A stretch of 45,006 nt of DNA from positions 1 through 45,006 of IMG/VR virus record IMGVR_UViG_3300029286_002680; one strand, given 5' to 3'. Under the pieces are notes generated by a model, which did no database searches, was not told the origin of the DNA, and saw only the letters and a list, made by a program, of their open reading frames with translations. The stretch is from a virus. Positions 33,798 to 41,642 of this stretch are shown here, piece by piece (the stretch's first letter is position 1; every line of letters starts with the position of its first letter). Position numbers and translations under genes: made by a program.

Positions 33798-35373
33798 TTT
33801 TTGCTCTTGAAAATATGTAGTTTTCTACAATAATGTGATCAATTTCTGTTTCTTCAAGTACTTCTATTGCATCTTTTATCGTTGTTAAAATAGGTTTTCC
33901 TTTAATATTAAAAGACGTATTAAGTAAAATTGGTATTTTACCTAAATTTTCCATTTCATCCATTATTTCATAAATATAAGGGTTTGCATTTTTTGAAACA
34001 GTTTGTGCCCTTGAGGTGCCATCGTGATGAGTTACAGATGGAAGCATGCTTTTCCATTTATTTCTTACATATGGCGCAAAGCTCATGTATTCACATGTAT
34101 GTTCGGTTTCAAAATATTTGGAAATCTCGTTTTCTCTAACCATAGGAGCAAAAGGCCTAAACCATTCTCTAAACTTAACTTTTAAATTAAGCTTATCTTT
34201 CATGTCTGGAAAAGAAGGATCGCATATTATACTTCTATTGCCAAGAGCTCTTGGACCACATTCAGAGAGGCCTTTTACTATTCCAATGATCTTACCTTCG
34301 GAAACAAGTTTTGCTATTTCTTTTGGAGTTATCTTTTTAGCAGAATATTTTTCAACATAAATTGGAAGATCTTCTTTGTCTAAAATGCCAAATCCTGCAT
34401 AAGTAAAATCAACAGTGGATTGTGGATTCTGATGTGCTAGAATTCCTCCGATAGAAAGACCGCAGTCATTTGGATTAGGTGGAACAAAAACTGGCATATT
34501 AATAAGTCTTCTTAATTTCTCATTAAATAAAACGTTAAGTGCGCAACCGCCAGTTAGGCCAACAGGTAATTTATAATGTTCTACAAATGGCATTAACATG
34601 TCAAATGTTAATTTTTCAAAAACATACTGACTAGTTGCTGCTAGGTTGTATGAATTGTCCCCACTTAAAATGTCTGGATCATCTAAGTTTAAATTTATTT
34701 TTTCACCTAAACGTGACAATTGATCTTTTAATAATTTTTCTTCACCAAAAAAGAAATTACGGTAGAAATTTTCTACGTGAGGAATCCAGTCAATTATAAC
34801 TTTCCCGTAGGCGCATAGACCCATTATCTTGCCAGCAAGACTTAGGTAATTTCCCTTTTTAATTTCGCTTATTGGAATGGCGATACATGAATAGGCATTT
34901 CCTAAATCTATAGATTTAGAAAATATTCTACTGTAGTAGTTGTTTTGCTTGTCACATAGAAATATATTAAAAGTTCTAACTACATCATCTTCATCAAAAC
35001 CTCCGCCATCATATGATAAAACTAAACTTTTATCATATTGATGCGAATGTATCGCACATGCAGCGTGAGCTATATGATGCCCTATTTCTTCAATGTCATT
35101 TATTTTAAATACTGACTTAATAGCCTCTTTTTCTTCAATATGTCCCCATGGAGAGCTTTTTACAATTATGCCTTTATGAAATTTATAGCTATTCCCTAAG
35201 TCTTTTTTTATTATTTGCTTAAGATTTAAGAGCAAGGCTGGTAAATTTTCGTCAGGTTTAAAATATCGTATACCAGTTAGTCTCTCTAGCTCATATATAC
35301 GATATTTATTAGAGTCAAATTTTACTGCTACTGAAGCATCATGCGAAAGATAAAATGAAATTAAATTACTCAT
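33790..35373 (-). CDS. NodU/CmcH-type carbamoyltransferase
   Basis: 527 residues. The N-terminal kinase-fold (Kae1-like) domain has HHIAHAACAIHSH (99-111, Fe/Mn-binding His), YDGGG (121-125) and GLTGGCALN (272-280). The C-terminal YrdC-like domain begins near GLSECGPRALGNRSI (368-382) and includes FRPFAPMV and LNTSFNIKGKP, all typical of O-carbamoyltransferases. These carbamoylate sugar hydroxyls using carbamoyl phosphate and ATP; NodU acts on Nod factor. Length and the C-terminal domain exclude TsaD. It implies carbamoylated sugars in the final glycan. Confidence 0.92.
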   Translation of the reverse strand: MSNLISFYLSHDASVAVKFDSNKYRIYELERLTGIRYFKPDENLPALLLNLKQIIKKDLGNSYKFHKGIIVKSSPWGHIEEKEAIKSVFKINDIEEIGHHIAHAACAIHSHQYDKSLVLSYDGGGFDEDDVVRTFNIFLCDKQNNYYSRIFSKSIDLGNAYSCIAIPISEIKKGNYLSLAGKIMGLCAYGKVIIDWIPHVENFYRNFFFGEEKLLKDQLSRLGEKINLNLDDPDILSGDNSYNLAATSQYVFEKLTFDMLMPFVEHYKLPVGLTGGCALNVLFNEKLRRLINMPVFVPPNPNDCGLSIGGILAHQNPQSTVDFTYAGFGILDKEDLPIYVEKYSAKKITPKEIAKLVSEGKIIGIVKGLSECGPRALGNRSIICDPSFPDMKDKLNLKVKFREWFRPFAPMVRENEISKYFETEHTCEYMSFAPYVRNKWKSMLPSVTHHDGTSRAQTVSKNANPYIYEIMDEMENLGKIPILLNTSFNIKGKPILTTIKDAIEVLEETEIDHIIVENYIFSRAKND

Positions 35374-36298
35374 TATTCTTAATCCAATCTTTTAATGACA
35401 CTTTTGGCTGGAAGCCTAAAACTTTTTTACAAATATTTATATCTGCTAGTGTAATCTTTGATTCTCCAAGTCTTGGCGGTATTTCGACACGAGGACCACC
35501 TATCATGTCTGCGATCTCATTAACCGAGTAATTTACGCCAGTTCCAACATTGATGATATTTCCAAAATCCCAAGAACGATATATAATGTCGGTTTCATTA
35601 TACATGACTTGATCATTTAATCCCATTGCTCTTATATTTGCCTCTACCACATCACTAACGTGAGTGAAATCTCTGCGTTGTGTACCGTCTCCAACAATCG
35701 TCATAGGTTGGTTGTTTTTCTTTTGTCTTAAAAATATGCCGACTACTGGAGCATACTGACCCTTTAATGGCTGTCTTTCTCCATATACATTAAAATATCT
35801 AAGTATAACTGTCTTAAGACCATATAGCTTAAAGTACATTTTACATAATTCTTCTCCACACACTTTAGTTACTGAATACGGGTTTAAGCAGTCATTGGGC
35901 ATATTCTCTTTAAGGGGAGGCTGATTGGTGCGACCGTACGCTGATGACGTTGATGAGTACACAACCTTATTGACTCCAGCTTCTCTTGCACACTGGAGTA
36001 CTGTGCAGGTTCCTACGGCATTAGACTGAACAGCCTTTAGGGGATTTACAATACATGGCTGTATTCTTGCCTCTGCAGCGATATGAAACACAGTGTCAAC
36101 GCCATCATAGATTTTTCTTGTATTTTGATAATCACATATGTCATGTTTGTAATTATTGGCATTGTCATTCCAGTAAAAGAAGTCATGAGCATCTGATGAC
36201 TCATTGTCAATTACAGAAACTTCGTGTCCTTCTATAAGTAGTCTGTCAACTAGATTCGATCCTATGAACCCAGCACCGCCAGTAACCAGTATTTTCAT
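35366..36298 (-). CDS. UDP-glucose 4-epimerase-like NAD-dependent epimerase
   Basis: 310 residues, first gene of the long minus-strand run; AAGGA 7 bases before the ATG. VTGGAGFIGSNLVDRL (5-20), HIAAEARIQPCI (about 73-84), YSSTSSAYG (about 115-123), and YSVTK (about 143-147, YxxxK). Then DFTHVSDVVEANI (about 210-222). The relatives interconvert UDP-sugars (GalE, WbpP) or dehydrate them. It overlaps NodU by 8 bases. The exact substrate is unknown. Confidence 0.87.
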   Translation of the reverse strand: MKILVTGGAGFIGSNLVDRLLIEGHEVSVIDNESSDAHDFFYWNDNANNYKHDICDYQNTRKIYDGVDTVFHIAAEARIQPCIVNPLKAVQSNAVGTCTVLQCAREAGVNKVVYSSTSSAYGRTNQPPLKENMPNDCLNPYSVTKVCGEELCKMYFKLYGLKTVILRYFNVYGERQPLKGQYAPVVGIFLRQKKNNQPMTIVGDGTQRRDFTHVSDVVEANIRAMGLNDQVMYNETDIIYRSWDFGNIINVGTGVNYSVNEIADMIGGPRVEIPPRLGESKITLADINICKKVLGFQPKVSLKDWIKNNE

Positions 36299-36316
36299 AA
36301 ATTAATCCTTAAATAT

Positions 36317-36345
36317 ATTATAATATAAAATATTTATCGACACAA
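36317..36345 (-). promoter_or_regulatory. Sigma70-like promoter of the minus-strand sugar operon
   Basis: On the minus strand, TTGTGT (36345-36340), a 17-base spacer and a perfect TATAAT (36322-36317). The start of transcription would be near 36310, right at the Shine-Dalgarno sequence of the epimerase gene (AAGGA 36310-36306), giving a very short leader. It follows the terminator at 36364-36390, so it would restart transcription for the following 18-gene run. The -35 box matches TTGACA at only 3 positions. Confidence 0.5.
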
Positions 36346-36363
36346 TATTTTATGTTATGATAA

Positions 36364-36390
36364 TAAAAAACCGCCACCTTTCGATGACGG
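36364..36390 (-). terminator. Intrinsic terminator with GNRA tetraloop
   Basis: Minus-strand RNA: CCGTCATC-GAAA-GGTGGCGG forms an 8-bp stem (with two G-T pairs) capped by GAAA, followed by TTTTTT (36370-36365). It ends the transcript of the two glycosyltransferase genes at 36462-38326. Confidence 0.85.
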
Positions 36391-36404
36391 AATAAAAATT
36401 AAAG

Positions 36405-36444
36405 GGGCGTTATTTAAACAGAGCGATACGCCCATCTGGCTCTG
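36405..36444 (-). other. Candidate H-type RNA pseudoknot
   Basis: Four complementary blocks in alternating order: GGGCGT (36405-36410), CAGAGC (36419-36424), ACGCCC (36428-36433) and GCTCTG (36439-36444). Each pair gives a perfect 6-bp stem; loops are 5, 3 and 8 bases on the minus strand. It lies 17 bases after the stop of the 36462 gene and 14 bases before the terminator, so it would be in that gene's 3' untranslated region. Only one of the two stems can form as a plain hairpin; both together need a pseudoknot. Confidence 0.45.
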
Positions 36445-36461
36445 TGTTATTAAGGTCGGGA

Positions 36462-37274
36462 TTAAGAGTATTCTCTACGAATATTCTTAATCATTTCATC
36501 CTTGCCCATTGCCACTAATGCGTTTTTACTTCTCATGGCATGAACAATTGCTGGATCAACAACCGACTCTTTATGGGTCATGTATTCCACAAACTTCCAA
36601 GGAGCACCTTTTGGTATCACGTCAGAGTATACTCCAGTCCATTCGCTTGCCCAAATATCCATATAGTTTTTATGGAATCTAGCACTATAGTCTTTGCTGA
36701 ACATGTGAGATAATACCGCTATACCAACTTCTTCTGGGAAGTTGAGCCCAGCTTTTTTCTGGAACTCACGAAAATGGTTAGCCGTATCTCTTGCTTGCTG
36801 GGCAAAATTCTTCTTGCAAATCCAGAATCCACCGTTTGTATTATAAACTATGTTCTGGTTAACTCCGAATGCCCTCCATAGCTCAACCATTTGTGCATTT
36901 GACAGTCCCCACCAGTCTGATCTGCGAGTAGTGGTGTCATTGATGGGACTTTCCAGAAAGCTATGCCAAGGATCTTCGCCAATTATCTCACTGAAGTCTA
37001 GTCTAGGCTTTCGTACAAAGTAATGATCACTGTCTATGAACACAAATAGATCGTAGTCCATTTCTGCAACTCTTGTAAGATATTCAAATTTCCAATACTG
37101 AGTAGAGTCCATTTGAATATCTTTGATCATTTGCTTGTTTTTGCAGCCACTCAGAGCTTCATCGCAATAGACAAGTATGTCGTGTTCGATCCCAACATTA
37201 TTCATGCTTTTCACCAATGACTGAAGCATGTACCTGTAATCGCCCCAAGCAACTGACCATATGAGAGTCTTCAT
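36462..37274 (-). CDS. GT-A glycosyltransferase-like protein
   Basis: 270 residues. TLIWSVAWGDYRYMLQSL at the N-terminus, LFVFIDSDHYFV (about 75-86) with a D-S-D metal site, and YNTNGGFWICKKNF (about 143-156). The pattern resembles GT8/GT77-type nucleotide-diphospho-sugar transferases. It overlaps the preceding GT4-like gene by 4 bases, so the two form a pair with a common transcript ending at the terminator around 36370. Acceptor unknown. Confidence 0.72.
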   Translation of the reverse strand: MKTLIWSVAWGDYRYMLQSLVKSMNNVGIEHDILVYCDEALSGCKNKQMIKDIQMDSTQYWKFEYLTRVAEMDYDLFVFIDSDHYFVRKPRLDFSEIIGEDPWHSFLESPINDTTTRRSDWWGLSNAQMVELWRAFGVNQNIVYNTNGGFWICKKNFAQQARDTANHFREFQKKAGLNFPEEVGIAVLSHMFSKDYSARFHKNYMDIWASEWTGVYSDVIPKGAPWKFVEYMTHKESVVDPAIVHAMRSKNALVAMGKDEMIKNIRREYS

Positions 37275-38326
37275 ACATTTACCTCTATTCTTTTATTTGC
37301 TACATCAAGAAGCGTACTCCACTTGGATATTGCCGCAACTTTGTTACACCACTTATCTCGACAATGTTGACTCGCCAGTCTCCCCATTTTTGTACGAGTA
37401 TCATAATCAGATAGAATTTTTGCTTGCTCCTTTGCTTCATCAAGGTTGTTCCAAACGAATCCTGTTTCTTCGTGTTGGATCATATTTGGAAAATTCCACT
37501 TGTTTGGAGCTATGATGGGAGCTCCGGTGAGCTGACTTTCAATAATCGCTCTACTTTGATTTTCTATGAATTTATGATTGCAATTATACAAGAATACATC
37601 AAGATCTGCAAACCATTCAATGGTAGCCATGGCATTTGCTGCATACAATCTCCACTTGTCTTCAAAGTTATACCACTTATACTTACTTGCAACTTTATCT
37701 GACCATCCTAAAATTGAGTATTCACATTTTAATCCATCAGTTATTTGATCATAAAATATTGGGAAGTTCTCAGAGAATTTCATAGGTTCATCTCTAGAGA
37801 CTTTGCCAAACGTTGTGAACCCTCTGTCTTTTCTTTCGAGAAGCGGCCACGTGTCGGCATCAAAGTAATTTTCTATTACAAATGTTTTTTGAGTTGGATT
37901 TGCGGATGCAACTTCTTTGTGAAGTACGCTCCTATGGAATGCTGATGTGTACAAGACAACTTCAATCATATTTTTCTTTATTGCAAGTATCTCTTCCGGG
38001 GTATGCCACATCATGTCGTTAGACCACAAAAGCTTCAGGCCTGAGTCTTTGATGTACTCTATTCTATTGCGTTCAGAAAAAAGTCTAAAATTACAATTGG
38101 AGTAAGCATAACCACTCAGTTGTTTTGGTAAAGAACTGAAACTTACGTACGATATTCCGTGCTTGTCTAAAAAATCAGTGTTGTGTTTTTCTTGTAACCT
38201 AAAATCATCATTAGGTACACATGTGATATCGAATCTGTCTTTTAGTAATATTAATAGCTCTTTAAGCCGAGTGTCTGCGCCACCTAAATCAGATATCCAT
38301 TGAAATACGTAAATTTTTTCTTTCAT
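37271..38326 (-). CDS. GT4-like glycosyltransferase
   Basis: 351 residues. GT-B fold with DLGGADTRLKELLILL (13-28) near the N-terminus, TFVIENYFD (about 147-155), FTTFGKVSRDEPMKF (about 170-184) starting the second domain and AIIESQLTGAPIIAPNKW (about 264-281) with GFVWNN after it, the donor-binding region of GT4. It is first in its two-gene operon; the 174 bases to the divergent gene at 38501 probably hold its promoter, but I see no convincing -35/-10 pair. Confidence 0.8.
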   Translation of the reverse strand: MKEKIYVFQWISDLGGADTRLKELLILLKDRFDITCVPNDDFRLQEKHNTDFLDKHGISYVSFSSLPKQLSGYAYSNCNFRLFSERNRIEYIKDSGLKLLWSNDMMWHTPEEILAIKKNMIEVVLYTSAFHRSVLHKEVASANPTQKTFVIENYFDADTWPLLERKDRGFTTFGKVSRDEPMKFSENFPIFYDQITDGLKCEYSILGWSDKVASKYKWYNFEDKWRLYAANAMATIEWFADLDVFLYNCNHKFIENQSRAIIESQLTGAPIIAPNKWNFPNMIQHEETGFVWNNLDEAKEQAKILSDYDTRTKMGRLASQHCRDKWCNKVAAISKWSTLLDVANKRIEVNV

Positions 38327-38500
38327 ATGCGGAACGTAATCTTATTTGTATAAGTACGTTTTTCCTTTCTTAAATTAACTTCAGCGTTTTTTCTCACACA
38401 TATTATATCGTACAGTATGAAAAACAGCAGGATATATTCTTTAAATATTGCAAGTTTAATGAACGAGTTATGTCAATGAATTCTTGCTGGAGGAATAATA

Positions 38501-38995
38501 ATGAAATTTAAAATGAATAAATCAAGTTGGCTACAAATAGGATGCAATCTGGGCTGGATTAAAAAGGCCGATTTAAACGCAGAAGATCAGAAAATGATGG
38601 AAGACATTATGCAGGCTGAGCCGCTAAGAACGAAGCGTCCAGAGGTTAAAGACATAGGCGATGCTTTCGCCCTGGTTGAAGATTCCGTCCATACTCTATC
38701 AGATATATCACAGAAAATTCTTGAAACCCTTGAGTATCAAGACTCTGAAGAAAAGAATAACTTAGAAAGACAGATTGTCCGCATAGAGAGTCAATACTTT
38801 GACGCTATGCAAAATGCAAAGCAGCATTGGCAAACTCATGCTCAAAATATGAAAGAAGTAGCTGATATGTGTCTGAGCTATCTTGATACGCTAACATCTA
38901 CTATGCAAAAGCATAATATGGCAAAAACTTCTTTAATGAGCGATATACGAAAAGACTTAATATTTAGTCGTCGTATATTGGAAAACGCAACTTAA
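38501..38995 (+). CDS. Coiled-coil protein with N-terminal WLQIG-GWI motif
   Basis: 164 residues from ATG 38501, GGAGG 7 bases upstream. Residues 5-23 (MNKSSWLQIGCNLGWIKKA) match the C-terminus of the frameshifted DUF5872 protein at 39743-40128 (MSKDQWLQIGKDLGWI). The rest is helical with heptad-like runs (TLSDISQKILETLEYQDSEE, MSDIRKDLIFSRRILEN). No known domain. It ends exactly where the convergent protease gene ends. Confidence 0.65.
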   Translation: MKFKMNKSSWLQIGCNLGWIKKADLNAEDQKMMEDIMQAEPLRTKRPEVKDIGDAFALVEDSVHTLSDISQKILETLEYQDSEEKNNLERQIVRIESQYFDAMQNAKQHWQTHAQNMKEVADMCLSYLDTLTSTMQKHNMAKTSLMSDIRKDLIFSRRILENAT

Positions 38996-39616
38996 TTATT
39001 TAAGATAGCCTTCAAGCGCTTTTTGTATCTTATTTGGTATCTTTTTGTGCGCATGAATTCTAAAGTTCGATGGCATCAATGATAATATATATCTGCTTGA
39101 CATTGGATCTCTTCTGAATGCCCAAAACTTCTGCTGTTGCTCCATTATCCAATGTGAGTAAATATAAATATTTGCTCTCTTGGCATAGCCTTTTCTATTA
39201 ATTGGCAGATGATACTTCTTAGATAATTTGCAAGACAATATTTCGCATTCTCTTTCCATTTCACGGACAATTCTAAAAGAGTTCTTTAATCTTTTCTGTG
39301 TAATTTTTTTTCTTTGAAACCATTTGTCAATATCCAATATGGCGTTATGAGAATTTTTGTATACTGGAGAGCTTGATAGCCACTGTAGAAAATGTCCGTA
39401 TTCATGCACAAGAGATTCTAGCCAGTACGAATTCTTACGAGCCACCTTAATTACTCCTTCATATTCTGAGAAGTAGGCATTGCTTGTATAGCCACCACAT
39501 TGAACAGTACATCCTCGTCCCCAGATTAAAGTCATGTTATGTTCAGCTAAATGCGCCTTCACATGACTAACAAAGTTTTTGGTTTTTTTGCTCAGTTTCT
39601 GACCTTTCCGTATCAT
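38996..39616 (-). CDS. HEYGH zinc-protease-like protein
   Basis: 206 residues from ATG 39616, with AAAGGAGGG 7 bases upstream; an earlier TTG at 39643 is not needed. WLESLVHEYGHFLQWL (about 65-80) contains the HExxH zinc site (HEYGH), and REMERECEILSCKLSKKYHL (about 119-138) offers a Glu in the following helix as a third ligand, as in gluzincins. Similar small phage proteins are annotated as putative metallopeptidases. No signal peptide; substrate unknown. Confidence 0.68.
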   Translation of the reverse strand: MIRKGQKLSKKTKNFVSHVKAHLAEHNMTLIWGRGCTVQCGGYTSNAYFSEYEGVIKVARKNSYWLESLVHEYGHFLQWLSSSPVYKNSHNAILDIDKWFQRKKITQKRLKNSFRIVREMERECEILSCKLSKKYHLPINRKGYAKRANIYIYSHWIMEQQQKFWAFRRDPMSSRYILSLMPSNFRIHAHKKIPNKIQKALEGYLK

Positions 39617-39641
39617 CCGACTACCCTCCTTTTGTCGATTC

Positions 39642-39688
39642 AAAGACCTGTCAGCTAGCTATTATTATTTATTTTTTGACAGGTTTTT
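39642..39688. repeat. Inverted repeat between divergent genes
   Basis: AAAGACCTGTCA (39642-39653) and TGACAGGTTTTT (39677-39688) are complementary over 12 positions with one G-T pair; the 23-base loop holds a GCTAGC palindrome. It occupies the space between the divergent genes at 39616 and 39743, where an operator or a bidirectional attenuator would be expected. The right arm contains TTGACA, but no matching -10 box follows at the usual distance. Confidence 0.5.
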
Positions 39689-39742
39689 ACCTTCACTCAG
39701 GAAGGCATATATCAGGTAAAACCGAAATATTATTTAAATGGG

Positions 39743-40128
39743 ATGCTTTTTATGAAAAATGATGAAAACTTAGAAAAAGAAGCTAATTTAGACCGCTGGT
39801 TCAAAGAAAAATGGGTTGATATTTCTAAGAAAGATAAGAACGGAAAGCACCCCCCATGTGGGAGATCTGATACCCTAAAGGTTCATATCCAAAATGCAGA
39901 CCTTCTCGCAAGGTTTCTAAAGAAACTCCCACAACCTCTCGCGGGATGAGTAAAAAAACCAAAGAAAAAGCAGTAAGGCAAAAGCGAGACGTAGAAAAAG
40001 CGCCCAGAGTGGACAAAAAGCCACATATGGCATCCCATGAAAAACTTAAAAAGAAGTCTTCCGTAGAGGTCACTATGAGCAAAGACCAGTGGCTTCAGAT
40101 TGGCAAAGACTTGGGCTGGATTAGCTAA
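39743..40128 (+). CDS. DUF5872-like protein, interrupted by one missing base
   Basis: The first frame (39743-39949) encodes DRWFKEKWVDISKKDKNGKH then PPCGRSD, the N-terminal hallmark of DUF5872. After CGRSD it diverges. The -1 frame from about 39870 encodes PKGSYPKCRPSRKVSKETPT then TSRGMSKKTKEKA, the normal continuation of the family, and runs to the TAA at 40128, ending with MSKDQWLQIGKDLGWIS. One base added in the CCC at 39872-39874 restores a single frame of about 128 residues. Basic small protein of unknown function found in phages and giant viruses. Start is ATG 39743 or ATG 39752. Confidence 0.78.
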
Positions 40129-40220
40129 TCTAGTTTAAAAAACATTAAAAATTAAACTTAATCTAAACTTACTGCTTTTTAAATCTGCAAAAGTTTTTTT
40201 TAAAAAATTATCCAAATGGT

Positions 40221-40248
40221 TTGACATTGGGTATATACGGTGTATCAT
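40221..40248 (+). promoter_or_regulatory. Sigma70-like promoter
   Basis: TTGACA (40221-40226), 14 bases, TG and TATCAT (40243-40248): 16-base spacer with a TG directly before the -10. The start of transcription is expected near 40255. A second promoter with the same layout lies at 43758-43785. It drives the 40279-41581 gene pair, which ends in a terminator. Confidence 0.72.
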
Positions 40249-40278
40249 ACTTACATGTCCACTACCAAAGAGTTACAC

Positions 40279-40821
40279 ATGTGCAGTAAGTGTGTGAGCA
40301 AAATGTCTGCTTACGATATGTATAGTCTGATTCAGAACAAGAAGGCTGATCTGGAGAATCTGAAGCATTACTACCAAAGTACTCGCGCAGAGCTGGATGC
40401 AGTCATCTCTGAGATGACCTTCAAGTCTGCATCTGTTGATCTTGCTCGTAAGGCAAATACGCTTCGCACCACCGTGAATGACACCCTTAAGGAGATTAAG
40501 GCGATTGAAATGTGCTCCCGTGACATTAGCGGGATGCAGGATGTCATGCGTCAGAGAACAGAGCGTTCTCACAAGAAGTCTTTCCGAGACTGCGTGCTTC
40601 AGTTCATTAGCATGAAGGGTGCAAATTCTTTTGAGCCCACTGAGGTTGCAAAATTTGTTGCTGATTCTCGCGGTCAAATTCTAACTAATTCTGTACGCGT
40701 GTTCACTCATCGCATTTTGAGAGACTTACTGCTTCAGGACAGCGTCAAGCAGATTTCTCACGGGCTGTATATTGCCAAGGACGTATGTGTTGTGAATGAC
40801 TTGAAAACGACCGAATCTTAA
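40279..40821 (+). CDS. Hypothetical protein, coiled coil plus possible winged-helix domain
   Basis: 180 residues from ATG 40279, with AAAGAG about 8 bases upstream. In-frame ATGs at 40240 and 40255 lie within or at the start of the predicted transcript and are less likely. N-terminal MCSKCVSKMSAYD has one CxxC; about residues 18-100 are a long helical region (NKKADLENLKHYYQSTRAEL); the C-terminal 75 residues (FEPTEVAKFVADSRGQ, VFTHRILRDLLLQ, ISHGLYIAKD) look like a winged-helix module. GC content and codon choice are higher than in the sugar genes. Confidence 0.6.
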   Translation: MCSKCVSKMSAYDMYSLIQNKKADLENLKHYYQSTRAELDAVISEMTFKSASVDLARKANTLRTTVNDTLKEIKAIEMCSRDISGMQDVMRQRTERSHKKSFRDCVLQFISMKGANSFEPTEVAKFVADSRGQILTNSVRVFTHRILRDLLLQDSVKQISHGLYIAKDVCVVNDLKTTES

Positions 40822-40843
40822 TTTATCAACAAATGAGGATGCT

Positions 40844-41581
40844 ATGGAATCTGATGATGCAGTAGTGCTTGGCGTTGAGTGTGTCACGTTTGAATATGAA
40901 TCCCTGGGTGGTAATTTGGCAAAAACTGATTGGGTTAAGAAGATTGAAGATGGCGACATCGAAGCTTCTGATCTGATCAATCAGTTTTCTTCATACTTTT
41001 TCAGCAAGTTTAGGGGTGAACCTCTTAATATGCAGATTTTACTCTTGATGAGTAACTCATGTGCCCAGATTGCCCCCAGCAGTCTTAATAATCATGTTGA
41101 AAAAGAAGCATTTATTTCGGTACTTCCAGAGATCATCGCCTCTGTTTGTAAAGAAAAAGGGGCAGAACCCATTATGGCAATGATGTGTTTTGAGGGCTGG
41201 ACCTGTGCAATGCGCCGTGAAACGGCAATCAAACTAGAAGCATCCATTACCGATAAGGATACTGCAGACGAAGTCAAGTGTAAGATCGTCGCAGAAGTAG
41301 TGGAGAAGTGGGGTAACATCGCTTCAGTACCAAGCAATCACGCTCATGTGTGTAAGTTTGATGGGATGATCCATCTTTCTTTCTTTAATGATGCTCGTGG
41401 ACCCGTCATCGTGACGAACAAGCGTCCTTGCCAGGAAGAAGATTTGAGAAAAATTGATCCAGGCTTTGCTGGCGATTTCCTTGAGCCTATCGTGTCTCGC
41501 AATGGCGAAACGACTGGAGTGCTTACTTTTGAGACAGATGGCTTCAGGATTCTTAGTCTTGATGAAGAATCTTTGAAGTAA
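40844..41581 (+). CDS. Hypothetical protein
   Basis: 245 residues, GAGG about 7 bases before the ATG, second gene after the 40221 promoter and last before the terminator at 41602. Mixed alpha/beta; helical centre (SDLINQFSSYFFSKF, EAFISVLPEIIASVC) and a C-terminal beta-rich part (DGMIHLSFFNDARGPVIVTN, TGVLTFETDGFRILSL). I recognise no family. Codon use matches the preceding gene, and both probably are well expressed. Confidence 0.65.
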   Translation: MESDDAVVLGVECVTFEYESLGGNLAKTDWVKKIEDGDIEASDLINQFSSYFFSKFRGEPLNMQILLLMSNSCAQIAPSSLNNHVEKEAFISVLPEIIASVCKEKGAEPIMAMMCFEGWTCAMRRETAIKLEASITDKDTADEVKCKIVAEVVEKWGNIASVPSNHAHVCKFDGMIHLSFFNDARGPVIVTNKRPCQEEDLRKIDPGFAGDFLEPIVSRNGETTGVLTFETDGFRILSLDEESLK

Positions 41582-41601
41582 ATTAAAAAAAAATATCATC
41601 A

Positions 41602-41642
41602 ATATCGGCTGTTGGACTAAGTCTGACAGCCGATATATTTTT
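41602..41642 (+). terminator. Intrinsic terminator, 11-16 bp stem
   Basis: ATATCGGCTGT (41602-41612) pairs perfectly with ACAGCCGATAT (41626-41636); the inner bases 41613-41625 can extend the stem to 16 bp with a TAA loop, then TTTTT (41638-41642). It lies 20 bases after the preceding stop codon. The ATG of the next gene follows immediately at 41643, so the hairpin may also occlude or set that gene's translation. Confidence 0.82.

Noticed and set aside
33790-35373. TsaD (tRNA threonylcarbamoyl transferase)
   Set aside because: The N-terminal fold and HxxxH-type motif are shared, but the length and the C-terminal GPRALGNRS domain are those of NodU/CmcH.
38417-38479. Open frame of 20 residues between the divergent genes at 38326 and 38501
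   Set aside because: No Shine-Dalgarno sequence, no recognisable features, and it lies where the promoters of the two flanking genes are expected.
39676-39681. TTGACA as a -35 box for the gene at 39743
   Set aside because: No -10-like hexamer follows at 15-19 bases; the string is explained by the inverted repeat.
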